64,000 nucleotides of DNA from Hymenobacter psychrophilus (GTDB lineage Bacteria; Bacteroidota; Bacteroidia; Cytophagales; Hymenobacteraceae): the NCBI RefSeq assembly GCF_900107135.1, contig NZ_FNOV01000002.1, forward strand, positions 1 through 64,000, given 5' to 3'. Every line of letters begins with the position of its first letter. Positions within the stretch are counted from its first letter, which is position 1. The translations under genes were made by a program, and so were the position numbers. The notes below the pieces were generated by a model. The model did no database searches. It had not been told where the DNA came from and saw nothing but the letters and a program-made list of their open reading frames with translations. This document shows, one piece after another, positions 34,042 to 43,973 of this stretch.

Positions 34042-35160
34042 CTACAGCCCCGACCGGTGCAGGCCAAGGGGCTCAATGGCTTCGACGGGTGCGGGGCGCG
34101 GGGTTTCGTCGACGATGATGCCGCGGGCGCGGTTGCCCACCTTCCAGGTTTTATAGGTCCAGCGGCGGTTACCAGGGTTTTCGACTACCAACAGCCGATA
34201 CTGGTCGGCCGCTTCAGTCCAGCGGCCCTGGCTTTCGAAGCTTTCGGCCAGCATGGCGCGGGCTTCGGGTAGGCGCGGCGCGCGGCGCAGGGCCCGCTGC
34301 AGGTGGGGCACGGCCAGCGCGTAGCGGTGGCCTTTGTAGGCTGCCAAACCCAGGCGGTAGTCGGCCCGGTAGAAGGTGGAGTCGAGTTGTACCACGCGGG
34401 CGTAGCTTTGCAGGGCCTGCCCGGGCTGATTCTGCAACTCAAACTGGCGGCCGTAATCGTACCAGAGCGGGGCGTAGGTCGAATCCAGCTTCAGGCCCCG
34501 GGCAGCATACACCGCCGCCTGATCGGGCCGCCGGTAGGCATTGGACAAAAAGGCCAGCTGGTGCAGGATTTCGGGCTCGCGCGGGGCGCGGGCCACGCTG
34601 GCCCGCAGGTAGTCGAGGGCCTGCACGGTGTCCTGCAGCCCCACAAAGGATAACCCCTTGTAGAATAGGGCGGCCGCCAAATCAGGCTCCTGCTGCAGGG
34701 CCCGGTCGAATTGGTCGAGCGCATCCTGATAGCGGCGGGAGGCCAGGTGCATTTCGCCCACCAGCAGGTTCAGCTCGGGTGAGGCAAAGCCGCGGCGGGC
34801 CGCCTCGTCGGTGGCTTCGAGAGCCGCCTTGATGAAGCCTTGAGTGCGCAGAGCGCGGGCTTTGGTGAAGTAGAACTGGCCCGGCGCATCGTCGAGAGCC
34901 AGCGCCTGGTTGATGTCACTCAGCGCGGCGTCGGTCTGGCCGGCATCGAGGCGAAAAGCAGCCCGGCGGGCATACAAGGAGGCGTTGCGGGGCTGCCGGA
35001 TGATGGCGCCGTCGAGCTCTTCGGCTTGTACGCGCGGACCGCTGGCTACTGTGCGCAGGTCAATCATGGTATCGGGCCGGGCCGGGGTCGACTCGGCGCA
35101 GCCCGCCAGCAGGCCTGCCATAGCCAGCCCGGCAATCCACCAAAAACGAAAAACCGGCAC
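34042..35160 (-). CDS. Tetratricopeptide repeat lipoprotein
   Basis: 372 residues if started at GTG 35160: a short signal ending MAGLLAGC (lipobox), then an array of TPR units over residues ~40-340 (for example [20 protein letters not shown] and [20 protein letters not shown]). A scaffold role on the periplasmic side is typical; the partner is unknown. The ATG at 35259 would overlap the upstream gene by 53 bp and precede the likely promoter at 35188-35195, so GTG 35160 (or 35166) is preferred. Same strand as the TPR gene upstream, which ends at 35207. Confidence 0.8.
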   Translation of the reverse strand: MPVFRFWWIAGLAMAGLLAGCAESTPARPDTMIDLRTVASGPRVQAEELDGAIIRQPRNASLYARRAAFRLDAGQTDAALSDINQALALDDAPGQFYFTKARALRTQGFIKAALEATDEAARRGFASPELNLLVGEMHLASRRYQDALDQFDRALQQEPDLAAALFYKGLSFVGLQDTVQALDYLRASVARAPREPEILHQLAFLSNAYRRPDQAAVYAARGLKLDSTYAPLWYDYGRQFELQNQPGQALQSYARVVQLDSTFYRADYRLGLAAYKGHRYALAVPHLQRALRRAPRLPEARAMLAESFESQGRWTEAADQYRLLVVENPGNRRWTYKTWKVGNRARGIIVDETPRPAPVEAIEPLGLHRSGL

Positions 35161-35187
35161 GGCCACAGACTGAAAAGAGTGAGACGA

Positions 35188-35195
35188 CAAAGATA
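35188..35195 (-). promoter_or_regulatory. TAnnTTTG promoter -7 element for the TPR lipoprotein gene
   Basis: The minus strand reads TATCTTTG, 27 bp before the GTG at 35160 and close to the 3' end of the preceding gene. It supports the short start. Confidence 0.45.
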
Positions 35196-35206
35196 CAAGC
35201 TGCCGC

Positions 35207-36115
35207 TCAGTGGCCCCGGCGCAGCAGCTGGCGACGCTGGAGGCGGGTAAGTTTGTCAAGCATTTTCTGGCAACGGCGGCTGATGACTAACTCTTCGGCC
35301 GTAACGGGCGTCAGCCGCAGAGCCGCTCCCAATACGTTCTGAGCCCTGGTATACTGGCTGCGGTTGAGATAGACGCGGGCCAGGTCGTAGGCCACCTCAA
35401 TGCGGCCGGAATCCAGCTCGTAGGACTGGCGCAGCGCCTCAATGGCCAGCAGCGTGCTGCCACCCGCCGGCATGCCCCCCATAAAGAGCTGGCTGTAGAG
35501 GCGCTCGGACAGGCTGTAGTGGTCGACGCGGTAGTGCCAGCGGCCCAGCAGCTGCCAGGCTTCGGCCCAATTAGGTCGCAGTTCGGTGGCCCGGTACACG
35601 TGAGGCCGCATTTCGCGGTAGGCCAGCAGGCGGCTGCGCAGCGGCTGCAGCGGGGCCTGAGCGGCGAGTACCCGCGCGGCGGCGTAGTGGGCCTCGGCCC
35701 CCTCGGGGCACACTACCAGGGCCCGGTTGGCGTAGAGCCGGGCGGCGGCATAGTAAGCAAATTTGCGGCTCTCGTCGGTGTAGCGGCTGCCAATACGCAC
35801 GCTTAGTACGGCTGCCTGCCAGAGGGCCTCGTAGGTGGCCGGGGCCTGCGCCAGCACCTGCTCGTAGCGGCTCAACGCCTCCGACTCGCGGTAGGCTTTC
35901 AGCAGCTGTCCGGCTTCGGCCAGCCCGGCCTGCAGCGCAGGCTTGGCCGGAGCGGCTCCGCAGACGGGTGCTGGCACCACGGCCGCCGCTTTGGAGGCCG
36001 CCCGTTTCGGGCGCAACTGGGCCCGCGCTGCCCGGGGCACCAGCAGCCCTGCACTGGCAAGGAGCAGGCCCAACAGAAGCAAACAACGAATCGGCAGCAG
36101 ACGAAAAACCAGCAT
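35207..36115 (-). CDS. Secreted TPR-like protein
   Basis: 302 residues with a signal peptide (LLPIRCLLLLGLLLASAGLL, cleavage near ARAQ). The mature part is helical with degenerate TPR units: AYRESEALSRYEQVLAQAPA, RLYANRALVVCPEGAEAHYA, PNWAEAWQLLGRWHYRVDHY and IEVAYDLARVYLNRSQYTRA. Two cysteines occur (in VCGAAPAK and VVCPEG), and no enzyme motif is visible. It is followed by the TPR lipoprotein gene, 46 bp on. Start ATG 36115 preferred to a TTG two codons earlier. Confidence 0.8.
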   Translation of the reverse strand: MLVFRLLPIRCLLLLGLLLASAGLLVPRAARAQLRPKRAASKAAAVVPAPVCGAAPAKPALQAGLAEAGQLLKAYRESEALSRYEQVLAQAPATYEALWQAAVLSVRIGSRYTDESRKFAYYAAARLYANRALVVCPEGAEAHYAAARVLAAQAPLQPLRSRLLAYREMRPHVYRATELRPNWAEAWQLLGRWHYRVDHYSLSERLYSQLFMGGMPAGGSTLLAIEALRQSYELDSGRIEVAYDLARVYLNRSQYTRAQNVLGAALRLTPVTAEELVISRRCQKMLDKLTRLQRRQLLRRGH

Positions 36116-36204
36116 AAACAACTAACGGCCCGGCAGCCACAATCCACCAACCAACGCAAAAGTGGTCAATCCGGCTCAAACGCCCGGCCCACCGAAAGCG
36201 AAGC

Positions 36205-36239
36205 GGGGGAGCAGCCCCTTTCTACGGTGCTACTCCCCC
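36205..36239 (-). terminator. Hairpin after parC
   Basis: GGGGGAGCAGC and GCTACTCCCCC arms with one mismatch lie 25 bp after the parC stop on the minus strand. T-run is weak. Confidence 0.45.
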
Positions 36240-36264
36240 ACTTTACTTTGGTGCTTGGGCTGGC

Positions 36265-39200
36265 CTAAAAGAATTTCAGCTGCGACTTAGGCGTTTTGAG
36301 CACGGCCTTGGCCTGAGCAACCTCATCGGCCGAGATGGCGAAGTCGTCGGTGCGGTCGGGCAACGGCTCGTGGGGCGCGATGGGGTCGGCGGGGCGCGGA
36401 ATGGGGGCCGGACCGGCCTTTTTCTTGGCCGATTTGCGCTCGGGCTCGGGGCCTTCGTCGGTGAGCAGAGTGAGGGCGTGGAGCTTGTAGTAGTTGAGCT
36501 TGTTGCCGCGGGCCTTCCAGCCCTTCACGTCGATGAACTCCTGGAGCAGCATTTGCTCGGTTTCGCGCTCGGCTTTCTTATCGCGCTGCAGCTTCAGCTC
36601 TACGGCCGGCGCCGGATGGGCCGTGGCCACCAGTAGCTTCGAGCCCTTGGTTTCGCTGATGAAAGTGAAGCGGTTGGCCAGCGTGCTGGTTTCGATGCGG
36701 AAGCGTTTGACGTAGTGCGTTTTAGTCTCACCGTCCAGATACACGGCGCTCAGCACCACTTCGGGGTCGAATTTGCGCAGTAGCACCAGGTTGGGCACAT
36801 CGAAATGGATGGCCGGGTCGGGCGCAGTCAGTTCGTAGGAGCCATCCCGATACACGGCCAGCACCGTATCATCGGTGTCGAAGGTGCCTAGGTAGCGGCC
36901 GTGGCCGTCGGCGTTGAGGCGGCCCACTACGCTGTCGAAGAACATTTCGCGCCCGCCCAGCGTGGAGTCACCGAGGGCTTTCTGGGTGATTTTCTTGATG
37001 GGCTGCTTGGTAACGATATTGCCCATGGAGCCCTTGCCCTTGATGGCCAGCTCAGCAAAATCGAAGTCGAACTGCTTCACCCGGGCCGCCGCCTTATCGG
37101 CCAACTGAATAGCCACGAGTTCCGACTCCGAGTTGGGGTTAGCCGTCAGGTAGAGTGTTTTGGTACCCTTGGTGCCTTTGGTCAGGTCGTAGGTTTTGTC
37201 GCGGGTGATGCCCGTAACAAGGAAGCGCTTGGCGAAGCTGATGCCCGAAGTGCCGTCCTGGTAAATCATGTTGTACACCAGCCGGTCGTCGTTCTTGTTG
37301 TACACCCCGGCGTGCAGAATGTCCTTGCCAACGAAAGTCTTCTCGGCAATACGCGTCACCATAAACGTACCATCGCGGCGGATGGCAATGATGTCATCGA
37401 GGTCGGAGCAGTCGGTGACGGCCACCGCTTTTTCGTCTTTCTTAAGGCCGTAGCCCACAAAACCGTCGGCATAGTTCACGTAGAGCTTCTGATTAGCCAC
37501 GGCCACTTTCTGGGCTGTTACCACCGAGAAGGTGCGCAACTGGGTGCGCCGCTCACGACCGGCGCCGTACTTCTTCAGCAACCCTTCGAAGTAATTAACG
37601 GCATAGCGGGTGAGGTGGGCCAGGTGGTCGGCCACTTCGGCCATTTCCGTTTCGAGGCGGGCAATCAGCTCGTCGGCCTTAAAGCCGTCGAACTTGCTGA
37701 TGCGCTTGATGCGGATTTCGGTCAGCCGCGTAAGGTCGTCCTCGCTGATGGCGCGGGCCAGCACGATGCGCGTATCATTGGCCTTTTCCTTCTCGCTGGC
37801 TACCCGCGTGAATTTCTTCAGGCCGGCTTCAATCGTGCGCAGGATTTCTTCCCAGGTTTCGCACTCCTCGATTTTGCGGTAGATGCGGTTTTCGATAAAA
37901 ATCTTTTCCAGCGAAGCCGAGTGCCATTTTTCGCCCAGCTCCTCCTGCCTGATTTCCAGTTCCCGCTCCAATAGCCGCACCGTTTTCTGGGTGCTCAGCC
38001 GCAGCATATCCTCCACGGCCACAAAGCGCGGCTTGTCTTCAATAATAACGCAGGTATTGGGCGAGATGCTGATTTCGCAGTCGGTGAAGGCGTAAAGCGC
38101 GTCCATCGTCAGGTCGGGGCTCACGCCGGGGGGCAGGTGCACCTGCACTTCCACCACGGCCGCCGTGTTATCGACCACCTTCCTGATCTTGATTTTATTG
38201 GCTTCCGAGGCTTTCACGATGCTTTCCATGAGCGCCGTGGTAGTGGTGCCGTACGGAATGTCGCGAATGACGAGCATGGTCTTGTCGACCTTGTCGATGG
38301 TGGCCCGCAGACGGATTTTACCGCCCCGCTGGCCGTTCTGGTAGTTGCTCACGTCGGCCAGGCCGCCGGTCGAGAAGTCGGGAAACAGCTCAATCTCCTT
38401 GCCCCGGAGTACGGCGATGCTGGCCTGGCACAACTCGCGAAAGTTGTGGGGCATAATCTTGGTGCTCAGGCCCACGGCAATGCCTTCCACGCCCTGGGCC
38501 AGCAGCAGCGGGAACTTTACGGGCAGCGTGGTGGGTTCGCGCTTGCGGCCGTCGTAGCTCATTTGCCACTCCGTGATGTCGGGGTTGAAGACCACATCGA
38601 GGGCGAATTTGCTCAGGCGGGCCTCAATGTAGCGGGGCGCGGCGGCCCCGTCGCCGGTGCGGATGTCGCCCCAGTTGCCCTGGGTTTCAATCAGCAAATC
38701 CTTCTGGCCCAGGTTCACCATGGCGTCGCCGATGCTGGCGTCGCCGTGGGGGTGGTACTGCATGGTCTGCCCGATGACGTTGGCCACTTTGTTGAAGCGG
38801 CCGTCATCCATTTCCTTCATGGCGTGCATGATGCGGCGCTGCACGGGCTTAAGACCATCCTCAATGGCGGGCACGGCCCGCTCCAGAATCACGTAGGAGG
38901 CGTAATCGAGAAACCAGTTCTGGTACATGCCGCGCACCGTGGCCACATCGTGGATGGTTTCGCCGGGCGCGAACTTGGCCTCCTCTTCCTCGGCGTCCGC
39001 AGCAGTTTCGTCGTCCGGAATGGGTTCGGGCTCGATGGTGGCCTCCACATCGGCGCCAGATTCGGCCAGTATCTCCCCCTGAGGGGTATTTTCCGTGGTT
39101 TCAGCCGCTTCTGCCGGCGTGCCAGCCGATTGAGCGGAGGAAGCTACAGCATCGAAACTGAGCGTGTCGCCCGCCTCGAACAGGGCGGGCTTAGGCGTTT

Positions 39201-39270
39201 CGTCCAGGGGAGCGTCAGGGTTGACCATAAAGGCAGGGGGTTGGTCGGCAAAGGGAATTCGGGTGTCCAT
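36265..39270 (-). CDS. parC: DNA topoisomerase IV subunit A
   Basis: 1001 residues. After a ~120-residue acidic, low-complexity N-terminal extension the GyrA/ParC core begins near YASYVILERAVPAIEDGLKP, with the quinolone-site region YHPHGDASIGDAMVNLGQKD and the active-site Tyr in APRYIEARLSKFAL. A coiled-coil gate and a C-terminal beta-pinwheel follow. It decatenates chromosomes with ParE, encoded 2.5 kb upstream. ATG 39270 was chosen over an ATG ten codons earlier. The acidic extension (rich in E/A/T, for example DDETAADAEEEEA) is not part of the catalytic fold. Confidence 0.95.
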   Translation of the reverse strand: MDTRIPFADQPPAFMVNPDAPLDETPKPALFEAGDTLSFDAVASSAQSAGTPAEAAETTENTPQGEILAESGADVEATIEPEPIPDDETAADAEEEEAKFAPGETIHDVATVRGMYQNWFLDYASYVILERAVPAIEDGLKPVQRRIMHAMKEMDDGRFNKVANVIGQTMQYHPHGDASIGDAMVNLGQKDLLIETQGNWGDIRTGDGAAAPRYIEARLSKFALDVVFNPDITEWQMSYDGRKREPTTLPVKFPLLLAQGVEGIAVGLSTKIMPHNFRELCQASIAVLRGKEIELFPDFSTGGLADVSNYQNGQRGGKIRLRATIDKVDKTMLVIRDIPYGTTTTALMESIVKASEANKIKIRKVVDNTAAVVEVQVHLPPGVSPDLTMDALYAFTDCEISISPNTCVIIEDKPRFVAVEDMLRLSTQKTVRLLERELEIRQEELGEKWHSASLEKIFIENRIYRKIEECETWEEILRTIEAGLKKFTRVASEKEKANDTRIVLARAISEDDLTRLTEIRIKRISKFDGFKADELIARLETEMAEVADHLAHLTRYAVNYFEGLLKKYGAGRERRTQLRTFSVVTAQKVAVANQKLYVNYADGFVGYGLKKDEKAVAVTDCSDLDDIIAIRRDGTFMVTRIAEKTFVGKDILHAGVYNKNDDRLVYNMIYQDGTSGISFAKRFLVTGITRDKTYDLTKGTKGTKTLYLTANPNSESELVAIQLADKAAARVKQFDFDFAELAIKGKGSMGNIVTKQPIKKITQKALGDSTLGGREMFFDSVVGRLNADGHGRYLGTFDTDDTVLAVYRDGSYELTAPDPAIHFDVPNLVLLRKFDPEVVLSAVYLDGETKTHYVKRFRIETSTLANRFTFISETKGSKLLVATAHPAPAVELKLQRDKKAERETEQMLLQEFIDVKGWKARGNKLNYYKLHALTLLTDEGPEPERKSAKKKAGPAPIPRPADPIAPHEPLPDRTDDFAISADEVAQAKAVLKTPKSQLKFF

Positions 39271-39590
39271 CAAAAGTACCGTTAGCTGCGCAGAACGCAA
39301 TAATCACAAGGAGCAGCCGTCGCATAAAGTTCCTAATTTTATTAGCTAATAGCAAACCTGTTTCTACTACCAGGCCGAATACACCCTATCAAAATCAGCC
39401 TTTCAGTTCAAATCAGGCCCATACTTTGCAACTAACAAAATTAGCCAAAACAAACAACCGCTTCACACCCAAGTATAGGCTTCCGAAGCTCATAGCTTCG
39501 GCACTACCAACTTTTATGATTCATTTGCATTATTCGGTTTCAGCCTTTTCGGGCTGGGGGCGGGATGCCGGGTCTCGGTATCGTCCTTCT
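39271..39590. other. Non-coding gap between parC and the histidine kinase gene
   Basis: About 320 bp, AT-rich in parts. It contains a small perfect hairpin, CCGAAGCT-cat-AGCTTCGG at 39483-39501, lying beyond the 3' end of the kinase gene. No credible gene or clear promoter seen. Confidence 0.5.
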
Positions 39591-41654
39591 CTACCCGCTG
39601 CTCAGGGGTATCTGCACCCGTAGCCGGAAGCCCCCCGGGCCGGAGCCGGCCGTGGCCTCGCCCCCCACCGCGGCGGCCCGCTGGCTGATGTTGCGCAGGC
39701 CGTGGGCCGTGCGGCGGTGGTAGGGTAGCGCACTCTCCGGCACCGGCACTACTTCGGTTTGCCCATCGTCGGATATGCTGAGTACCAGCCGGCCGCTATC
39801 CAGAATCCGCAGCTCAATGGTAACGCGGGTGGCGGCGCGGGCATGCTTGAGCACGTTGTGCAGGGCCTCTTTATAGATGAGGTAGAGGTTGCGGCGCAAC
39901 AGTACCGGCAGGCGCTGTTGGGGCAAACTGGCAGGCGCCTCAAACACTACTTCCAGCCCGGCGTTACCCAGCACATCGTGGGCGTAGTCGCGCATGCGCG
40001 CCAGCAGGTCGGGCAGGTGGTCGTTGTGGGCATCGAGGCTCCACACCACATCGTTGAGCTGGCGGATGGCCGAGCGGCTGGCTTCCGAAATCTGGCCGAG
40101 CTGCTCCCGCTGGCTGGTGGCATCAGCCAGCCCTTCCTGAAGCTGGCTGCTCTGGAGCGAAATCTGGCTTAGCAGCGTGCCCACATCGTGGTGCAGGTTG
40201 GCGGCCAGGCGAGTGCGCAAGGCCGTTTCGCGGGCCTGCTGGCGGCGGTAGCGCCACAGCAGGCCGCCGCCCACCAGCACCGCCAGCACCAGCAGCCCCG
40301 AGAGCAGTAGCATGTTGCGCTGGGTACGCAGACGCTCCAGCTCCCGCTGCTGGCTGAGCTGGCGGTAGCGGCCCCGCTGCTGCTGCAGCTCCTGGTTGAA
40401 CTGAAGCGCATTGATACGGCGCGAGACATCGGCCCCGTTCAGGCTGTCGTTGTACACCGTAACCCGCTGCTGCGCCCGGTAGGCTTCTGCAAACTGGCCG
40501 CGCTGGGCAGTAGCCACGGCCAGCACCTGGCTGGCATCCCGGATTCCTGCCTGAAACCGCATCCGCTGGCTGCCCTCCCACCCCTGCCGGGCATACCAGA
40601 TAGCGCTATCCGGCCAGCCGTTGCGCAACGACGCCTGCGCCAGCACCACCTGGGCCCGCGGAATCAGGGAAACCAGGCTGGCCAGCTGGGCCCGGTGCAG
40701 CACCCCATAGCCCAGCCGGAGCGCGCGGCCGTAGTGGCCCTGGTGCTGCTCTACTTCGGCCAGATTCAGCTCCGTGGCCAGAACATCGGGCAGGTCGTTG
40801 ATCTGGTGGCTGACAATCAGGCTCTGCTGGTAGTAGCGACGGGCCGCCGCCCACTTTCCCTGATGGCGGCTTAGCTCACCCAGCTCATTGAAAATCAGGT
40901 TAATCCGGTCCGGGTAGTCATGGATGCGGCTAACGCGCAGTGCGGCCAGCAGCAAGGTCCGGGCATTGGTGTACTCTCCCAGGCGGGTGTAAATGCTGGC
41001 CGTCTGAATGGTGAGGGTGGTATGAAAGCGCCGCTCGTTGCCGGTCGAGCCCATGGCCCGGGCCCGGTAGCAGTAGCCCAGGGCCTCCACGTAGCGCCCC
41101 TGCCGGTCGGCTATAATGGCCTGCCGGTTGAGGATACGCATCTGCCCGCCAACATCCTGCACCTGCCGGAATTCGGCACGCGATTCCCGCAGGCGAGCCG
41201 TAGCGGCCGGATAATCGGTTAGCGCGATATGATAATCGGCCAGGTCCAGCAGCGCTTCGGCCAACAGATCCCGGTAGCGCACCTGCCGGGCCAGGGTCAC
41301 GGCCTCCCGGATTACCGGCCCCGCGGCCCGTACATCGAAGGCCTCCATTTCATCGGCCAGGTTCAGCAGCAGTTTCACGCGCACTGTATCGGCCTGCGGG
41401 TGGGCCTGCACCAGGGCCTGCAGACTGTCGATGTGCCGGGCCTGCGCCTGCCGGAAACGGCGCCGGGCCTGCTGCAGGCCCTGGCTAAGCGCCTCGTTTG
41501 CCTGCGGCAGCCCTTGCTTTGGACGGGTCTGGGCGACCATTGCGCCCGGTCCATTAGCGGCCTGCGCTGCAGGAGCGAGCAGCCCAACCGCAATCCAGAC
41601 AACCCGGAACCAATACCCCCCCGACCAGCCAGTGGGGCTGCGCATCAATGGCAT
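39591..41654 (-). CDS. TPR-containing sensor histidine kinase
   Basis: 687 residues: signal/anchor (residues ~15-32), helical TPR-like periplasmic region (~70-420), one transmembrane helix (NMLLLSGLLVLAVLVGGGLL, near 450), then a cytoplasmic kinase of the NarX/LuxR-partner type with dimerisation helix ANLHHDVGTLLSQISLQSSQ (phospho-accepting His near 490) and a HATPase (NLYLIYKEALHNVLKHARA; HGLRNISQRAAAVGG). No response regulator is adjacent; it is flanked by parE and parC. Probably phosphorylates a LuxR-type regulator encoded elsewhere. Signal unknown. Confidence 0.88.
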   Translation of the reverse strand: MPLMRSPTGWSGGYWFRVVWIAVGLLAPAAQAANGPGAMVAQTRPKQGLPQANEALSQGLQQARRRFRQAQARHIDSLQALVQAHPQADTVRVKLLLNLADEMEAFDVRAAGPVIREAVTLARQVRYRDLLAEALLDLADYHIALTDYPAATARLRESRAEFRQVQDVGGQMRILNRQAIIADRQGRYVEALGYCYRARAMGSTGNERRFHTTLTIQTASIYTRLGEYTNARTLLLAALRVSRIHDYPDRINLIFNELGELSRHQGKWAAARRYYQQSLIVSHQINDLPDVLATELNLAEVEQHQGHYGRALRLGYGVLHRAQLASLVSLIPRAQVVLAQASLRNGWPDSAIWYARQGWEGSQRMRFQAGIRDASQVLAVATAQRGQFAEAYRAQQRVTVYNDSLNGADVSRRINALQFNQELQQQRGRYRQLSQQRELERLRTQRNMLLLSGLLVLAVLVGGGLLWRYRRQQARETALRTRLAANLHHDVGTLLSQISLQSSQLQEGLADATSQREQLGQISEASRSAIRQLNDVVWSLDAHNDHLPDLLARMRDYAHDVLGNAGLEVVFEAPASLPQQRLPVLLRRNLYLIYKEALHNVLKHARAATRVTIELRILDSGRLVLSISDDGQTEVVPVPESALPYHRRTAHGLRNISQRAAAVGGEATAGSGPGGFRLRVQIPLSSG

Positions 41655-41790
41655 AGCATGTACCTTCAGGAAGAGCGAGAAAACAAAAGTAGGTAGATAG
41701 ACAGAAAGGAAGAGGATAATTATATATAAAAAAAATCAAATACCTATTACCAGCCAGCCAAGCTCAACACTAGATTCCGGCACCACCCTA

Positions 41791-41828
41791 AAACAAACGG
41801 CCCCGCTCGATTCGCATCGAGCGGGGCC
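41791..41828 (-). terminator. Hairpin after parE
   Basis: GGCCCCGCTCGAT and ATCGAGCGGGGCC arms (13 bp perfect, 3-nt loop) lie 25 bp after the parE stop on the minus strand, followed by GTTTGTTTT. Confidence 0.75.
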
Positions 41829-41852
41829 GGACAGGCAGGCACCACAAAACAG

Positions 41853-43778
41853 TTACGCCAGATCCTCCTCCGGCACTTCGGCCAGCGGCAGCACGTCGGA
41901 AATCACGAGGTCTTTTTCGAGGCGCAGGTTGTCGATGATGAACTCCTGACGGGCGGGCGTATTCTTGCCCATGTAATAAGTCAGAATCTGCTGTACCGAG
42001 CGTTCGGCCTGCAGAATCACGGGCTCGAGCTTAATGTTTTCGCCGATGAACTTACCGAACTCGTCGGGGCTGATTTCACCCAGGCCCTTAAAGCGCGTGA
42101 CTTCGGGGTTGCGGCCGAGCTGGCGCATGGCGGCCTGCTTCTCGCTCTCGTTGTAACAGTAGATGGTCGTTTTCTTGTTGCGCACCCGGAACAGCGGTGT
42201 TTCGAGAATGTAGACGTGGCCGTTGCGCACTAGGTCGGGGAAGAACTGCAAAAAGAACGTGAGCAGCAGCAGCCGGATATGCATGCCGTCCACGTCGGCG
42301 TCGGTGGCAATCACCACGCGGTTGTAGCGCAGGTTCTCAATGCCTTCCTCGATGTTGAGCGCGTGCTGGAGCAGGTTGAGCTCCTCGTTCTCGTACACGA
42401 TTTTCTTCTTCAGCCCAAAACAGTTCAATGGCTTGCCGCGCAAACTGAAGACGGCCTCGGTCTGCACGTTGCGGCTCTTGGTAATGGAGCCCGAAGCCGA
42501 GTCGCCCTCGGTGATGAACAGGGTGGTTTCGGCCTCCTCTTCGTGCTTGCCTTCGCCAAAGTGAAAGCGGCAGTCGCGGAGTTTACGGTTGTGCAGGTTG
42601 GCCTTTTTAGCGCGCTGGTTGGCCAGTTTCTTTACCCCAGCCATGTCGGTGCGCTCCCGCTCGCTCTGCTCGATGCGCTTTTTGAGGGCTTCGGCGGTAG
42701 CGGAATTCGAGTGCAGGAAATTGTCGAGGTGCTCCTTGATGAAGTCAATCACAAAGTTGCGCACCGTGGGACCATCGGGGCCCATATTCAGCGAGCCGAG
42801 CTTGGTTTTGGTCTGGCTCTCGAACACCGGCTCCTGCACCCGCACCGAAACCGCCCCGATGATGGAGGCCCGGATGTCGGCGGCATCGTAGCGTTTTACC
42901 TTGTTGCTTTTGGCGAAAAAATCCTGCACCGTTTTCACGATGGCCTCGCGGAAAGCGGCCAGGTGGGTGCCGCCTTGGGTGGTATACTGCCCATTCACGA
43001 AGCTGTAGTATTCCTCGCCGTAGTCGTTGCCGTGGGTCAGGGCCAGTTCCATGTCCTCCCCTTTCAGGTGGATGATGGGGTAGCGCAGGCTCTCGGGGTC
43101 GGCCTTGCGCGAAAGCAGGTCGAGCAGGCCGTGCTCGGAATAGTACTTCTGGCCATTGAAGTGGATGGTGAGGCCGGCGTTGAGGTAAACGTAGTTCCAG
43201 ATCTGGTTCTCGAGGTATTCGGGGTAGAACTTGTAGTTCTTAAAAACCGTGTCGTCGGGCTGGAACACCATGAGAGTGCCGTTGCGCTGGCTGGTTTTCT
43301 GGGGCTTGGGGTCGCTCGTGAGCATGCCCTGCGAGAACTCGGCCGACTTCATCAGCCCATCGCGCACGCTCTGCACCAGAAAGTAATTGCTGAGCGCATT
43401 AACCGCTTTGGTGCCGACCCCGTTTAAGCCCACAGACTTCTGGAAAACCTTGCTGTCGTACTTGCCGCCCGTGTTAATCTTGCTCACCACGTCCACGACT
43501 TTGCCCAGCGGAATGCCCCGACCGTAGTCGCGCACCTGCACCTTGTCCTCCGAAATCTTGATTTCGATGGTGCGGCCATGACCCATCACGTGTTCGTCAA
43601 TGGAGTTATCGATAACTTCCTTTACCAGCACGTAAATGCCGTCGTCGTAGGCCGAACCGTCGCCGAGCTTGCCGATGTACATGCCGGGCCGGAGCCGGAT
43701 ATGCTCGCGCCAGTCGAGCGAGCGGATGCTGTCTTCGGTGTAGCCGTGGGTGGCAACGGATATCTGTTCTTCAGCCAT
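41853..43778 (-). CDS. parE: DNA topoisomerase IV subunit B
   Basis: 641 residues. GHKL ATPase at the N-terminus ([52 protein letters not shown]), transducer domain, then the TOPRIM region ([37 protein letters not shown]). ATP-driven partner of ParC. ATG 43778 gives [20 protein letters not shown]; the frame extends 20 unrelated codons further. It lies upstream of the kinase gene and parC, same strand, but separated from the kinase by a hairpin terminator. Confidence 0.96.
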   Translation of the reverse strand: MAEEQISVATHGYTEDSIRSLDWREHIRLRPGMYIGKLGDGSAYDDGIYVLVKEVIDNSIDEHVMGHGRTIEIKISEDKVQVRDYGRGIPLGKVVDVVSKINTGGKYDSKVFQKSVGLNGVGTKAVNALSNYFLVQSVRDGLMKSAEFSQGMLTSDPKPQKTSQRNGTLMVFQPDDTVFKNYKFYPEYLENQIWNYVYLNAGLTIHFNGQKYYSEHGLLDLLSRKADPESLRYPIIHLKGEDMELALTHGNDYGEEYYSFVNGQYTTQGGTHLAAFREAIVKTVQDFFAKSNKVKRYDAADIRASIIGAVSVRVQEPVFESQTKTKLGSLNMGPDGPTVRNFVIDFIKEHLDNFLHSNSATAEALKKRIEQSERERTDMAGVKKLANQRAKKANLHNRKLRDCRFHFGEGKHEEEAETTLFITEGDSASGSITKSRNVQTEAVFSLRGKPLNCFGLKKKIVYENEELNLLQHALNIEEGIENLRYNRVVIATDADVDGMHIRLLLLTFFLQFFPDLVRNGHVYILETPLFRVRNKKTTIYCYNESEKQAAMRQLGRNPEVTRFKGLGEISPDEFGKFIGENIKLEPVILQAERSVQQILTYYMGKNTPARQEFIIDNLRLEKDLVISDVLPLAEVPEEDLA

Positions 43779-43973
43779 CAGGAAAGTGCGCGAATCAAAG
43801 GGAAAGGCAAAATAACGCAGAAAACAACCCTTTTCCACTGAGTTATTTCGCTAGTAAAGTTAGCAAATTCCTTTTTTTCAACCTAACGCTGCCCCCGTTC
43901 ATTCCGACAAATGCAGCTACGCGCTGCCTACATTTCTTTTCACGTTCCACTACTTCCCAACCATATTAGTAAA

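Noticed and set aside
33867..34076. 70-residue extension of ThrRS
   Set aside because: Unrelated residues across the tandem repeat; the TGS domain begins at ATG 33866.
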